A stretch of DNA of 64,000 nucleotides from Alteribacter natronophilus (GCF_006007885.1 NZ_VCRO01000003.1:310001-374000); one strand, 5' to 3'. Numbered from the stretch's first letter, positions 33,907-44,114 are shown. Notes: a model not told the origin generated them from the letters alone. A program made the numbers and translations.

Positions 33907-35979
33907 CTACTGAGCCGGACGGCTTAGAAACTTTTCAAACAGTACCGGAGTCAGCGGCTTACTGTAATAAAACCCCTGAAGATGGGGGCAGCCGATCCCT
34001 TTCAGGTAAAGGGAAACTTCTTTTGTTTCCACTCCTTCGGCAACCACATTCAGCCCGAGACTTTTTGCAAGCTGGATTGTGGCGGCTACAATTGCTTTAT
34101 CTCCCTGATTGTCTGTCAGTTCCCTCGTGAACGACTGGTCGATTTTCAAAGTCTGGACTTCAAACTGTTTCAGGTAGCTCAGAGAGGAATAGCCTGTGCC
34201 GAAATCATCAATGGCGATGGCGATACCGTTACGTTTAAGCTCCGCCAGCGTCTCCAGCGTTTCCTTCGTATCCTCCATCAGGCCATTTTCAGTCATTTCA
34301 AGCTGAATCCGGTTAAACGCTACTCCCTCTTCTGTAAGTATGGAAATAACATCACCGACAAAAGAAGCATCCTGAAACTGCTCACTGGAAATGTTGATTG
34401 AAACTGTAACAGGCTCGATTCCGGCTGCATCCCACTGTTTAATCTGGGAACAAACTTCCCGGATGACCCATTCTCCAATCGGGATAATCAGACCGCTTTC
34501 TTCGGCAATTTTAATAAAGTCGCCGGGTGGTACCAGACCGATTTCAGGATGATTCCAGCGAATCAGGGCTTCACAGCCGATGATGCGTTCACCCTCGGCA
34601 TCGATTACAGGCTGGTAGTAAAGAGTGAATTCCTTTCCACCATCTTTAATCGCCTGCCTGAGTCCATTTTCCAGCCTGACACTGTACAGAAATTCATCCT
34701 GCATTTTACCGGAGAAAAACGTGGCACGGTTACCACCGGCTTTTTTGGACTGATTAAGGGCCATATCGGCGTGTTTTAAGAGTTCTTCCGGCTCTGTTGA
34801 AGATGATATTCTGCTCGCTCCCATGCTTGCCCGCAGATGGAACTCTCCTTCACGGTAAAGAAAAGGCTCGTCAAAAAGAGCGTCAATGTAGTTGATCAGG
34901 GCGTCAAAAGTCCGCTGCTCATACCCTCCGGCAAGGATAACAAACTCATCTCCGCCCAGATGGTAGAGCTTAAGATGTTCGACAGTAACCAGACTTTCAA
35001 GTCTGGAGAGCCGCTCGGCTGTCATCATAATAAACCTGTCACCGGCCGTATGCCCGATCGAATCATTTATATTTTTAAAGTGGTCAATATCTATACTGAT
35101 GAGGCCTGTCTCACTGGAAGCTTTGTGCATATTCCGTGCAAGCTCGGCGAGGTCCGCTGTCAGCATTCTCCGGTTCGGAAGACCGGTAAGGGGATCCTGA
35201 TAGGCCATCGTCTCAACAGCATTTTCAGACTGTTTCAGGGAGGTAATATCCTGAACGGACACGATTGCCTCCCGCTGATCTTTCTCACCGGGAATGATCG
35301 TTACATAGGCTGCAAGGGTGTAGTTTTTAATTTTGAATGTAAATTCATTTCGTTCACCTGCAAAAGCCTGCTGATAGTACTCTGTGACTTTCTCTTTATC
35401 TTCGCAGGGGAGCAGATCAAATAACGGGATCCCTTTTCCTGAGACCCGGGACAGTCCTACTTTTCCGGCAAGCTTCCCTTCCAGGTAGGTGACCGTAAAG
35501 CCCTCTTTTGGATTCCCCGAGACTCTCATCACAAAAGTATGAAGGTTTTCGATCAGATCCTGCAGGCCGTTTCCTTCCTCATTACGAGGCATGACGGCTA
35601 CCAGTACCTTGTCTTTTGAATCCAGCGGAAGCGCCGCCACATCCATTGTTACACTGTCGTCACTTTCTATAATGGGAAGTGACCACTCACTGTGTGTCAC
35701 GGTGAGGATATCTCCGTCCGATTCTGTGACATCAGAAAGAAGCTTCGACCTCGAGGACAGGACTGCGTCCTGATCAAGAATGCCGAAAACATTATGGTAG
35801 CGGGTATTACTGTCGAGCACTGTTCCCTCACGGTCAATGACAGTAAGAAGAAGGGAAGCATCCTCTGTTTCGGGAACCTGCTCTACAGCCTTTTCCAGAT
35901 CCAGGATATCGGCTTCCTCTTCTTTCATTACTGATGCCAGATTTTCAATGGTATCCGCTAAAATTCCCTCATGCGACAT
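33907..35979 (-). CDS. GGDEF-EAL cyclic-di-GMP signalling protein with PAS domains
   Basis: A 690-residue cytoplasmic protein without membrane segments. It has two PAS-like modules (about residues 35-130 and 140-255), then a GGDEF domain (about 260-425) with intact YHLGGDEFVILAGG, and an EAL domain (about 435-690) with CEALIRWNHPE, IAIDDFGTGYSSLSYLK and LKIDQSFTRE. Both the cyclase signature and the phosphodiesterase residues look intact, so net activity cannot be called. It is placed between infC and thrS, where B. subtilis has no gene of this type, next to a truncated repeat copy. Confidence 0.9.
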   Translation of the reverse strand: MSHEGILADTIENLASVMKEEEADILDLEKAVEQVPETEDASLLLTVIDREGTVLDSNTRYHNVFGILDQDAVLSSRSKLLSDVTESDGDILTVTHSEWSLPIIESDDSVTMDVAALPLDSKDKVLVAVMPRNEEGNGLQDLIENLHTFVMRVSGNPKEGFTVTYLEGKLAGKVGLSRVSGKGIPLFDLLPCEDKEKVTEYYQQAFAGERNEFTFKIKNYTLAAYVTIIPGEKDQREAIVSVQDITSLKQSENAVETMAYQDPLTGLPNRRMLTADLAELARNMHKASSETGLISIDIDHFKNINDSIGHTAGDRFIMMTAERLSRLESLVTVEHLKLYHLGGDEFVILAGGYEQRTFDALINYIDALFDEPFLYREGEFHLRASMGASRISSSTEPEELLKHADMALNQSKKAGGNRATFFSGKMQDEFLYSVRLENGLRQAIKDGGKEFTLYYQPVIDAEGERIIGCEALIRWNHPEIGLVPPGDFIKIAEESGLIIPIGEWVIREVCSQIKQWDAAGIEPVTVSINISSEQFQDASFVGDVISILTEEGVAFNRIQLEMTENGLMEDTKETLETLAELKRNGIAIAIDDFGTGYSSLSYLKQFEVQTLKIDQSFTRELTDNQGDKAIVAATIQLAKSLGLNVVAEGVETKEVSLYLKGIGCPHLQGFYYSKPLTPVLFEKFLSRPAQ

Positions 35980-36212
35980 TCCGGTGTCCTCCTGCGTCAG
36001 TATTTCAAGAATTTTCTACATTGTACACCCGGGGGCATCTATGAACAATCGGCCTTTTCCCCTTGTTTTTTTCCTGCATTCGTGTAAAAAGGTGTCTATT
36101 TATGGGGGACTTTTTTCTATTCCTGTTTTAGGAACCCGGCAGTCTTAACGCTTTTCTGCTGCAGGCTCCTTCCGTGAATACGAAGGCACAGGACGCCGGT
36201 CCCCCGGATATA

Positions 36213-36245
36213 CCGAAAGCCGGCCCCATTACTGGAGCCGGCTTA
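36213..36245 (-). terminator. Hairpin after thrS
   Basis: Minus strand arms AGCCGGCTCC and GGGGCCGGCTTT near the thrS stop; only a short T tract follows, so termination may be weak. The stretch 35980-36250 otherwise contains the start region of the GGDEF-EAL gene and nothing else I recognise. Confidence 0.55.
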
Positions 36246-36250
36246 ACTGT

Positions 36251-38197
36251 CTATTTACGTTCTTTAATATCAGCTTCAATTACTGAAACGAACTCGTCCA
36301 GACTGACGACTTCTGTGTCTTTTTCCCCATAACGGCGGACGTTAACACTTTCAGATTCGATCTCCTTGTCTCCCAGTACGAGAATGTACGGGATTTTCTG
36401 CATCTGGGCTTCGCGGATTTTGTATCCGAGTTTTTCGTTTCTTGCGTCCACGTGAACCCGTGCACCGGCCTGACGGAGACGATCTTCCACTTTGCCCACG
36501 TATTCGTCGTGAACGTCACTTACGCCGATCAGCTGTACCTGAACAGGTGAGAGCCATGTCGGAAGCGCACCTTTATATTCCTCAAGAAGGAAAGCGACAA
36601 AGCGTTCCATTGTGGAAACGACGCCGCGGTGGATAACGACCGGACGATGCTCGTTCCCGTCATCCCCCACGTATGTGAGATCAAAACGTTCAGGAAGGTG
36701 GAAATCAAGCTGGGCAGTGGAGAGCGTCTCGTCTTTTCCGAGAGCGGTTTTAACCTGAACATCGAGCTTCGGTCCGTAAAAGGCGGCTTCGCCTTCAGCT
36801 TCCACGTACTCGACACCCATATCGTCCATCGCCTCTTTCAGAAGTGCCTGGGCTTTGTTCCACATTTCATCGTTGTCCACATACTTTTCCTTGTCCTCCG
36901 GGTCTCTGTAGCTCAGACGGAAATAGTAATTGTCGATTCCGAAATCCTTATAGACGTTCTGAATCAGTTCCACAACGCGGATGAACTCGGATTTCATCTG
37001 ATCCGGACGGCAGAAAATATGAGCGTCATTCAGGGTCATGGCACGGACGCGCTGAAGCCCTGCAAGCGCTCCGCTCATCTCATGACGGTGCATCATGCCG
37101 AGTTCGGCGATCCGAACGGGCAGGTTGCGGTAGCTGTATTTCTGATTTTTGTACACCATCATATGGTGAGGGCAGTTCATTGGACGAAGGACCAGTTCCT
37201 CGTTGTTATCCATTTTCATGGAAGGGAACATATCATCCTGGTAATGGTCCCAGTGCCCGGATGTCTTGTAAAGCTCAGAGCTTCCAAGAACCGGTGTATA
37301 AACGTGGCTGTAGCCGAGCCGCTCCTCAAGATCCACAATGTACCGCTCAACCGTGCGGCGGATTGTCGCTCCGTTTGGAAGCCAGATCGGGAGCCCCTGC
37401 CCCACTTTCTGATTAACGGTAAAAATACCCAGTTCACGTCCGAGCTTACGGTGGTCGCGCTCTTTTGCCTCTTCCAGCATTTTCAGATGTGCATCAAGCT
37501 GGCCCTGCTTTTCAAATGCAGTCCCGTAAATACGCTGGAGCATTTTATTCTTGCTGTCTCCGCGCCAGTATGCGCCGTTAATGTTCATAAGCTTGAACTT
37601 TTTAATTTTCCCTGTGGAAGGCAGGTGCACTCCGCGGCACAGGTCAAAAAATTCTCCCTGTTCGTAAATGCTGATTTTCTCGCCTTCCGGAATATCCTCA
37701 AGAAGCTCAAGCTTCAGTTCATCACCGATTTCCCGGTAGCGGCGGACGGCCTCTTCACGGGTTACTTCCTTACGCTCAATCGCAAGGTTCTCGTCAGCAA
37801 TCCGCTTCATTTCCTTTTCGATTCTCGGAAGGTCTTCCGGTGTGAGGGTGTGCTCCATATCAATATCGTAATAGAAGCCCCCTTCAATAACAGGGCCGAC
37901 GCCCAGCTTCACATCATCAAACAGGCGTTTTACCGCCTGTGCAAGAAGGTGGGCTGTGCTGTGCCGGAGAATTTCCAGTCCGTCATCGCTGTCCAGGGTC
38001 ACGATTTCAATTTTACCCGAAGACGGCAGCGGCTCCCTGAGGTCTACAGGTTCACCATCAAGTTTCCCCGCGACCGCTTTCTTCTTCAGCCCCGGGCTGA
38101 TGGATCCGGCTACCTCTTCCGTTGTCGTACCCGCATCAAATTCTCTTTCATTACCGTCCGGAAACGTCAGTCTGATTTTATCTTTCACTTCTGCCAT
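36251..38197 (-). CDS. thrS: Threonine-tRNA ligase
   Basis: A 648-residue class II synthetase. Domains: TGS (1-65, [17 protein letters not shown]), editing domain (about 70-225, with [15 protein letters not shown] and [10 protein letters not shown] carrying the zinc-like H/C residues), catalytic core ([34 protein letters not shown]) and anticodon-binding domain (about 545-648, [13 protein letters not shown]). Controlled by the T-box upstream. Followed in the opposite direction by no gene for 270 bp. Confidence 0.97.
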   Translation of the reverse strand: MAEVKDKIRLTFPDGNEREFDAGTTTEEVAGSISPGLKKKAVAGKLDGEPVDLREPLPSSGKIEIVTLDSDDGLEILRHSTAHLLAQAVKRLFDDVKLGVGPVIEGGFYYDIDMEHTLTPEDLPRIEKEMKRIADENLAIERKEVTREEAVRRYREIGDELKLELLEDIPEGEKISIYEQGEFFDLCRGVHLPSTGKIKKFKLMNINGAYWRGDSKNKMLQRIYGTAFEKQGQLDAHLKMLEEAKERDHRKLGRELGIFTVNQKVGQGLPIWLPNGATIRRTVERYIVDLEERLGYSHVYTPVLGSSELYKTSGHWDHYQDDMFPSMKMDNNEELVLRPMNCPHHMMVYKNQKYSYRNLPVRIAELGMMHRHEMSGALAGLQRVRAMTLNDAHIFCRPDQMKSEFIRVVELIQNVYKDFGIDNYYFRLSYRDPEDKEKYVDNDEMWNKAQALLKEAMDDMGVEYVEAEGEAAFYGPKLDVQVKTALGKDETLSTAQLDFHLPERFDLTYVGDDGNEHRPVVIHRGVVSTMERFVAFLLEEYKGALPTWLSPVQVQLIGVSDVHDEYVGKVEDRLRQAGARVHVDARNEKLGYKIREAQMQKIPYILVLGDKEIESESVNVRRYGEKDTEVVSLDEFVSVIEADIKERK

Positions 38198-38304
38198 CGG
38201 TAGTCAACTCCTTTTAATTTCACTGCTTGGTAACCCGTACTGCTGAATCACATAAAACGCGGCTATTAATCAGCGCCTGCTGCGGCAGGAATTTTTAAGC
38301 ATAT

Positions 38305-38590
38305 AAAAAACACTCCTCCCGTAAAAGGGACGAGTGCTGTCATTTTAAGTAGCCCGTGGTTCCACCCTGATTCCCGGATGCACCCCTGACAGGGGACAGC
38401 CGGCTTCATTGCACCTGTAACGGGGCGTTCCGTCAGCAGTTATTAGGCCGGTAAAGGCGGTTCCCTGCTGAAGTTCAGAGGCGGTAACCGTGTTTTCCAT
38501 CGCCCGGGAGGCTTTCAGCCGGTGACCCCCCTCTCTGATGAGCTGTAAAAACAGATCATGTCCTCATCAATACATCATGAGTTTTCTTTT
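38305..38590 (-). promoter_or_regulatory. T-box riboswitch of thrS
   Basis: Minus strand. T-box AGGGTGGAACCACG (complement of 38355-38368) is followed by a terminator pairing GCACTCGTCCC with GGGAGGAGTGT and a TTTTT run (38305-38342). An ACC triplet in GGTTACCGCC (complement of 38483-38485) is a suitable Thr specifier. Uncharged tRNA-Thr would allow readthrough. Boundaries approximate. The remainder of 38198-38705 shows no gene. Confidence 0.88.
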
Positions 38591-38705
38591 ATAGTTCGTA
38601 TTATAATAAGACGAAACAGTAAAAGCAAGACCGGAGTCCTGCTTTTTGTGTAAGACTGACAGGATTCGGCTTATCACCATCCTGTCCTCCCTGCTGTTTT
38701 TTTAT

Positions 38706-39572
38706 TCACTGCTGCTGCCTGTACGGATCACTGTAGAAAGTAACCCGCTCCTCAAAAATGGCCATAAGCGTCCGGATTACATAGCCTTCATCTTCTTTTC
38801 CGCTGCAGTATAGATTCACCTGGCCCGGTGCCATACTCACAAGCGGACTGATGATCCGCTCCGAAACCGGAAGTGAACCGTCAAACGTCACTTCATCATC
38901 AAGAAGACCGAGAATCTTTGACTGTGAAAACTGCGAACCTTCCTCATCGAAAAACGAAACCGGTTCATCATCCAGATTCACGTGGACAGAATCAAACATT
39001 GGCGGGTTATCCCTCAGATACTCCCTGCATGCTTCCACCATTGTCTGATATTCCTGTTCCATTTTATATTCATCGATGGCCCATTCCACGCACTCTGTGA
39101 GATCGTTTTTCATTTCCCTTAAACGGAACAGGATAAATGAAGCATAGGAAAAGCGGTCTGCTTCATTAAGAACCGTGTAGAAATGGGAATAAAGTGTCCG
39201 CTGAAGTGCAGGCAGGCTGTTTTCAAGGGAGATTTCCCGATGTTCACCGGCCAGAAGCTCCCCTGCCAGTTCAATAATGGCTTCCGCTTCACCGGCCTCC
39301 TCGTAAAAGAAACGGCCCCTTACAACCTCTTCAAGCCAGACAGGCAAATACCTTTTAAGCGTAAAGTTCGACATCACTGCAGCCAGGATGGAAATTGTGT
39401 TCATCCGTTTCTCCCGTGAATTCCGTGAAAATACAATATGAATGTTCGTGTTGTTTTCACTGAGCGTAAGAAGAACCTCTTTTTTCAACTCAGCAAAGGT
39501 TTCGAGTGACGTTTTCAACTGCGAGAAACAGTTCCTGCACTGTTTCTCAGTTTCAAATTCAATCGTTACCAA
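38706..39572 (-). CDS. ytxC: Sporulation-associated protein YtxC
   Basis: A 288-residue soluble protein similar in size and context to YtxC, the gene next to thrS in B. subtilis, reported as sporulation related. No catalytic motif is visible; it is rich in acidic residues and helices (LFRLREMKNDLTECVEWAID). The start is taken as TTG (complement of 39570-39572), preceded by GGGAGGGG, giving MVTIEFETEKQ; an ATG eight codons upstream lacks such a site. Confidence 0.75.
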   Translation of the reverse strand: MVTIEFETEKQCRNCFSQLKTSLETFAELKKEVLLTLSENNTNIHIVFSRNSREKRMNTISILAAVMSNFTLKRYLPVWLEEVVRGRFFYEEAGEAEAIIELAGELLAGEHREISLENSLPALQRTLYSHFYTVLNEADRFSYASFILFRLREMKNDLTECVEWAIDEYKMEQEYQTMVEACREYLRDNPPMFDSVHVNLDDEPVSFFDEEGSQFSQSKILGLLDDEVTFDGSLPVSERIISPLVSMAPGQVNLYCSGKEDEGYVIRTLMAIFEERVTFYSDPYRQQQ

Positions 39573-39752
39573 CGGCAGCCCCTCCCAAACGTGCAATTGA
39601 GTTGAGGGTCATGGCGTGTACCGTCTCTGTTCATCAACTCTTTGCATACATCTAGTACATGTATATGGGGCTGTCCGTGTTTTATGTTCAGAAGAAAAAC
39701 GTTTTTTGCTCATGGGGAGAACGATCGAATAAGAACAGCACTGAACCTTTAT

Positions 39753-41450
39753 TTACAGGGATTTGTCATCCACATTATTCAGCCATTCCTCGATATCTCC
39801 AATCACGGCATCCACACAACCTTTTTCAAACGGGGAATCAAGGCCGGCAAGCTCCGTAAGCCCGGTAAAGGAACGGCTTCCTCCTGCCTTGCAGAGATTC
39901 AGATAACTGTTCCACGCTGCTTCCCGGTCCTCGTTCATCTTTTTCCAGTACTGGAACGCACAGATCTGTGCGAGTGTGTAGTCGATGTAGTAGAACGGCA
40001 CCTGAAAGATGTGTCCCTGTCGCTGCCAGAATCCGCCTCCTTCAAGGTAGCTGTTCGATTCGTAATTCCGGTGCGGGAGATACTTCTGCTCAATTTCCCG
40101 CCACTTCGCCTTCCGCTCCTCCGGTGTCGCTTCAGGTGTATCATAGACGTAATGCTGGAACTCATCCACCGCTGCACCGTAAGGAATAAACAGAATCCCC
40201 GAGGCAAGATGGCTGAACTTGTACTTCTCCACGTCTTCTTTAAAGAAAAGTTCCATCCACGGCCAGGTGAAAAACTCCATGCTCATGGAATGAATTTCGG
40301 CTGCCTCCATTGTCGGGAAGGCATACTCGGGCACTTCAAATTTCCGGCTCTCGTAGCCCTGGAAGGCGTGTCCGGCTTCGTGGGTCAGAACATCAATATC
40401 GTCGGACGTCCCGTTAAAGTTGGCAAAAATAAACGGGGCCTTATAATCGCTCAGACCGGCACAGTACCCTCCGCTCTGTTTTCCTTTCCGGCTCAGAAGA
40501 TCCATCAGGTTGTAATCTTTCATAAACTGAAAGAACTCGTCTGTTTCCGGTGACAGTTCACGGTACATTTGCTCACCGTTTTCTATGATCCAGTCAGGAT
40601 CTCCTTTAGGAGCCGGGTTTCCTGTCGGGAATGAGAACGGCTCGTCATAATAATTGAGCTGTTCCACGCCAATCCGCTCCTTCTGTCTCTGACGGAGACG
40701 CGTTGCCACAGGAACGATGGACTCCACCACCTGATTACGGAAACGTGCAACTTCCCCGGCCCCGTAATCTGTTCTGCTCATCCGCGCGTACGCAAGCTCG
40801 GTGAATGAATCATAACCAAGCTTTTTTGCCATGGTCGTACGGACCTGAACAAGGTCGTCATAGATCCGGTCAAAGTCCGCTTCGTGGCCGCTGAGGAAAC
40901 CGAACTTTGCCTCCGCAGCAGCTCTTCTGACAGTACGGTCCGGTTTCATTTCATACGGTGTAAGCTCGGATAGCGTGAGCTCTTCACCCTGAAATTCGAT
41001 CTTTGCAGACGCAATAAGCTGATTGTATTCCGTCGTTAGTCTGTTTTCCTTCTGAAGATCTTCGATAATTACCGGGTCAAATGTTTTCAGTGCCACATCT
41101 GCAAGGCGGAACAAATGGGCTCCCCACTTTTCCTCCAGATCGCTGCGGAAGGTTGCCTGCACAAGTTCCCGGTACAATTCCGTATCAAGCCCCTGGATTT
41201 CAGGCATGATCTCATCGATATAATCCTGTTCCTTCTTATAGAATTCATCGTTTGTATCAATCGAATGGCGGATATGTACAAGGCTGCACTGGGTATCAAC
41301 CCGGCTGCGGAGCTTATTGATTGCCGCAAGCGCCCCATCCTGTTCCTCAAAGCTTCCTGCAGAAGTAAACTCCTTCAGCAGTCCGTTAAATTCGTTTTTC
41401 ACCTGTTCAAGATCGGGTCTTTCATAAGGCATATCCTGAAATTTCATCAT
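39753..41450 (-). CDS. M3 family oligoendopeptidase
   Basis: A 565-residue thimet/PepF-type metallopeptidase. The zinc motif HExxH appears as VLTHEAGHAFQGYESRK, with the third ligand in the following EAAEIHSMSMEFF segment. Such cytoplasmic enzymes trim peptides of about 6-20 residues. Length and the C-terminal YIDYTLAQICAFQYWKKM block match M3 oligoendopeptidase F-like proteins. Start ATG at 41448-41450, with a second ATG right after it. It replaces the B. subtilis ytxB position between ytxC and dnaI. Confidence 0.92.
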   Translation of the reverse strand: MMKFQDMPYERPDLEQVKNEFNGLLKEFTSAGSFEEQDGALAAINKLRSRVDTQCSLVHIRHSIDTNDEFYKKEQDYIDEIMPEIQGLDTELYRELVQATFRSDLEEKWGAHLFRLADVALKTFDPVIIEDLQKENRLTTEYNQLIASAKIEFQGEELTLSELTPYEMKPDRTVRRAAAEAKFGFLSGHEADFDRIYDDLVQVRTTMAKKLGYDSFTELAYARMSRTDYGAGEVARFRNQVVESIVPVATRLRQRQKERIGVEQLNYYDEPFSFPTGNPAPKGDPDWIIENGEQMYRELSPETDEFFQFMKDYNLMDLLSRKGKQSGGYCAGLSDYKAPFIFANFNGTSDDIDVLTHEAGHAFQGYESRKFEVPEYAFPTMEAAEIHSMSMEFFTWPWMELFFKEDVEKYKFSHLASGILFIPYGAAVDEFQHYVYDTPEATPEERKAKWREIEQKYLPHRNYESNSYLEGGGFWQRQGHIFQVPFYYIDYTLAQICAFQYWKKMNEDREAAWNSYLNLCKAGGSRSFTGLTELAGLDSPFEKGCVDAVIGDIEEWLNNVDDKSL

Positions 41451-41546
41451 TCAGATCAATTCCTCTCCTGTTAAAAGTCCGTTTTACTTTTTCGATAGAA
41501 ACCGGTGGAATTCCTTCTATTATTTCCGAAAAAGGTCTGTCCGCAG

Positions 41547-41624
41547 GTGAGTGGGACAGAGAGGGGCGCTTGATTTTTCCAGTTCAGGTTTAAAACCTGA
41601 ACCTGCTGCCTCTCTTTGCCTCAC
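41547..41624. repeat. Nested inverted repeat
   Basis: Three nested pairs: GTGAG/CTCAC (41547-41551, 41620-41624), AGAGAGG/CCTCTCT (41558-41564, 41609-41615), and an inner GTTCAGGTTT/AAACCTGAAC (41582-41602) with a one-base centre. The leading GTGGGACAGAG resembles the end of the long repeat family. Lies downstream of mqnC's terminator, ahead of the M3 gene. Confidence 0.65.
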
Positions 41625-41626
41625 AC

Positions 41627-41656
41627 AAAAAAAAACCGGGACCAGCTTGGCCCCGG
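41627..41656 (-). terminator. Rho-independent terminator of mqnC
   Basis: Minus strand CCGGGGCC...GGTCCCGG followed by nine Ts, 14 bp after the mqnC stop. Confidence 0.9.
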
Positions 41657-41669
41657 AATCTCTTTAAAA

Positions 41670-42776
41670 TCAGTTCTGCATAATAAAATCTTTTTCTGCC
41701 TGGGTATCGCCTTCAAAAACACGAAGGGTATTGTACTTCGTGTCACGCTGGGCAGGCGTTTTACCGGCCTCGCGGATGAGACGGAGAATAAGGTTCGTAT
41801 CCACTTTGTGCGTTGCGCCTGCTGCGGAAACAACGTTCTCCTCAATCATCGTACTTCCGAAATCGTTACAGCCATACTCAAGGGATTTCTTCCCGATTTC
41901 CGGCCCCATTGTAACCCATGAGCTCTGGAAATTCGGTACATTATCCAGGAAGATCCGGGAGATTGCGAGATTTTTCAGGTACTCATCCGGTGTTACTTTT
42001 TCCGCCTTCATGTTCGTGTTATCCGGCTGGAAAGTCCACGGTATAAACGCGAGGAAGCAGTTGGTTTCGTCCTGGGCATCACGTACACGCTTCAGGTGAA
42101 GGGCACGCTCTTCGTACTTTTCGCCAAATCCGATTACCATCGTCGCTGTGCCGTGCATGCCGACTTTTTTAGCTGTCTTCATACACTCGATCCATTCTTC
42201 CCATGTACCTTTAAGGCGGCTGATCCGCTTACGGGTACGGTTGTCGAGGATTTCGGCACCGCCGCCCGGCAGGGAATCAAGGCCCGCTTCGTGAAGCTCA
42301 CGCAGAACTTCCTCAAGGGACAGTCCCGACACTTCAACCATCTTCCAGATTTCAGCAGGAGAGAAAGAGTGCATCGTAATATCAAAGCGTTTCTTAATTT
42401 CTTTCAGAAGGTCTGTATAGTAACTGAACGGAAGATCCGGATTCGTTCCGCCCTGCATAAGTATTTCCGTTCCATCCACATCGATGGTCTCCTGGATTTT
42501 TTGGAAAATCACTTCATTGTCCAGTACGTAGCCATCTTCGTGTCCCGGAGGACGGTAAAAAGCACAGAATCTGCAGTAAGTATCACAGAAGTTTGTATAG
42601 TTGACGTTTCGTCCGATAACAAAAGTAGTCACAGGGTCCGGATGCCACTTTTTCATAATCTCGTTGGCAACGGCTCCGATTTTTTCCGTCTCATTGCTTT
42701 CATACAGCGCCACTGCGTCTTCAACTGATATCCGTTCGCCGGCCCGCGCACGCTCTAAGATGTGATCAACGCTCAT
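41670..42776 (-). CDS. mqnC: Cyclic dehypoxanthinyl futalosine synthase
   Basis: A 368-residue radical-SAM enzyme of the futalosine menaquinone pathway. The cluster motif CxxxCxxC is seen in NFCDTYCRFCAFYRPPGHED. Further blocks are EILMQGGTNPDLPFSYYTDL and PGGGAEILDNRTRKRIS. It cyclises dehypoxanthine futalosine, so menaquinone here is probably made by the MqnABCD route. The ATG at 42774-42776 (MSVDHILERA) behind GGGGGAC was preferred over one five codons upstream. Confidence 0.92.
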   Translation of the reverse strand: MSVDHILERARAGERISVEDAVALYESNETEKIGAVANEIMKKWHPDPVTTFVIGRNVNYTNFCDTYCRFCAFYRPPGHEDGYVLDNEVIFQKIQETIDVDGTEILMQGGTNPDLPFSYYTDLLKEIKKRFDITMHSFSPAEIWKMVEVSGLSLEEVLRELHEAGLDSLPGGGAEILDNRTRKRISRLKGTWEEWIECMKTAKKVGMHGTATMVIGFGEKYEERALHLKRVRDAQDETNCFLAFIPWTFQPDNTNMKAEKVTPDEYLKNLAISRIFLDNVPNFQSSWVTMGPEIGKKSLEYGCNDFGSTMIEENVVSAAGATHKVDTNLILRLIREAGKTPAQRDTKYNTLRVFEGDTQAEKDFIMQN

Positions 42777-42861
42777 AGTTTTGTCCCCCATCCTGAAATG
42801 CTATCAATCATTGTTACTATCGTAACATACAATTCATTCAAAAAAACAGGAAAAGAGAGTC

Positions 42862-43091
42862 GGGGACAGAAGTGTGTTTACAGACAGTAATCCGAACAAT
42901 CAATAAGCGGTGCAGGTATATCGCTCCTGATATATTCGCCGCTTTCCGCGGGAAGCGGCTGAGCCTCCGCGTGCTTCGCTGCTCAAGGGGTCTCACCTGC
43001 GATTTTCCTCCCGCAGGAGTCGGCGAATATTTCATCCGCTTATCAGCTTTTTGTTCCGATTCTCATCCTGAACACTTTCCTTATGTCCCAG
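42862..43091. repeat. Extragenic GC-rich repeat, copy B (full length, 230 bp)
   Basis: Ends GGGGACAGAAGTG and CACTTTCCTTATGTCCCAG are inverted, and the sequence aligns with copy A (23050-23276) throughout. It lies between mqnC and dnaI. The remainder of 42777-43163 shows no gene. Confidence 0.85.
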
Positions 43092-43163
43092 CCTCGTCCG
43101 CTTCTTCTCATCCGTGTTTCCATTTCAGGCTGCTTTTCCCGGTTGAATTTCACGCAGCCCCCA

Positions 43164-44102
43164 TTAAAATCTGCGCTTGTTCTCGCCCTTCATCACGATC
43201 TGTTCGTTGAGGTGGCGGATCCTTTCCATGATCCGCTTCGCTTTCAGTTCCTCGACGTTCTCCACTCCGCCCCGGTTTGTATAGGCGAGGTGACCTTCCA
43301 GTTCATCCATTTCATAATTGGAGGTAAACACCGTCGGAAGCTTTTCCATCATCCGGTACTGGAGAAGTGCCCCGAGAATATCGTCACGGACCCAGGCACT
43401 CATCGTTTCAGCTCCAATGTCATCAAGAATCAGCACCGGGGCACGTTTTACCATATCGAGTTTATCCTGATACGTTCCGTCGTTGATTCCCTGCTTGAGC
43501 TCACGGAAAAAGTCCGGTGTATAGATAATCATCGATTCGATTTCCCGCTCGGCGAGGGCATTGCTGACAGCTCCCATAAGATAGGTTTTCCCGACGCCGA
43601 ATGAGCCGGTAATGTAGAGACCCCGCCCCGTTTCACCTGGGACTGTTTCATAGGCAAACTGCATCGCCCTGGCAATGGCCTCCACACGTGTTTCGTTGTC
43701 TTGGTCGATGTCGTCAAACGTGACAGCCACGATTTCCTTGGGAACGTATAGACTTTTAATAAATGACGCCTGTCTTTTCCGCTCATCCGCCCTGCGCTTC
43801 AGCGGACACGGATGATAGCTGATCTGGATATCCTCTCTGTAGATGGAGAGGGACGGCTGATATCCTTTCATGAGATTCGGGCACTGTTCCAGCCCGGGAC
43901 AGTGATCACAGTTTGTCCACTCTTTTTTATACTGAAAGAGGTCATTCAGATGACGTTCCACCTGATCCCGTGTGACTTCTTTATTTTCGTTTAGGAATTC
44001 CTTGATCCGTCTGTCTTTCAGGACGTCCTGGAAAAGCGCCTCAAAGCGCTTTTCAAAGTCGCCTCCCGACAGTTTACGGATTGATTTTCCGATCGGGTCC
44101 AT
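43164..44102 (-). CDS. dnaI: Primosomal protein DnaI (helicase loader)
   Basis: A 312-residue AAA+ helicase loader that delivers the replicative helicase DnaC at oriC and at restart forks. The N-terminal helicase-binding domain has cysteine ligands in CDHCPGLEQCPNLM and SYHPCPLKRR. The ATPase domain has Walker A ITGSFGVGKTYLMGA and Walker B APVLILDDIGAE. Only 12 bp downstream of dnaB, as in B. subtilis. Confidence 0.95.
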   Translation of the reverse strand: MDPIGKSIRKLSGGDFEKRFEALFQDVLKDRRIKEFLNENKEVTRDQVERHLNDLFQYKKEWTNCDHCPGLEQCPNLMKGYQPSLSIYREDIQISYHPCPLKRRADERKRQASFIKSLYVPKEIVAVTFDDIDQDNETRVEAIARAMQFAYETVPGETGRGLYITGSFGVGKTYLMGAVSNALAEREIESMIIYTPDFFRELKQGINDGTYQDKLDMVKRAPVLILDDIGAETMSAWVRDDILGALLQYRMMEKLPTVFTSNYEMDELEGHLAYTNRGGVENVEELKAKRIMERIRHLNEQIVMKGENKRRF

Positions 44103-44114
44103 CTGACTGCCCCC

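Noticed and set aside
36629-38203. A 524-codon open frame on the plus strand opposite thrS
   Set aside because: It is the mirror of the thrS coding frame, has no ribosome-binding site or recognisable domain, and such long antisense frames arise from GC-biased third positions.
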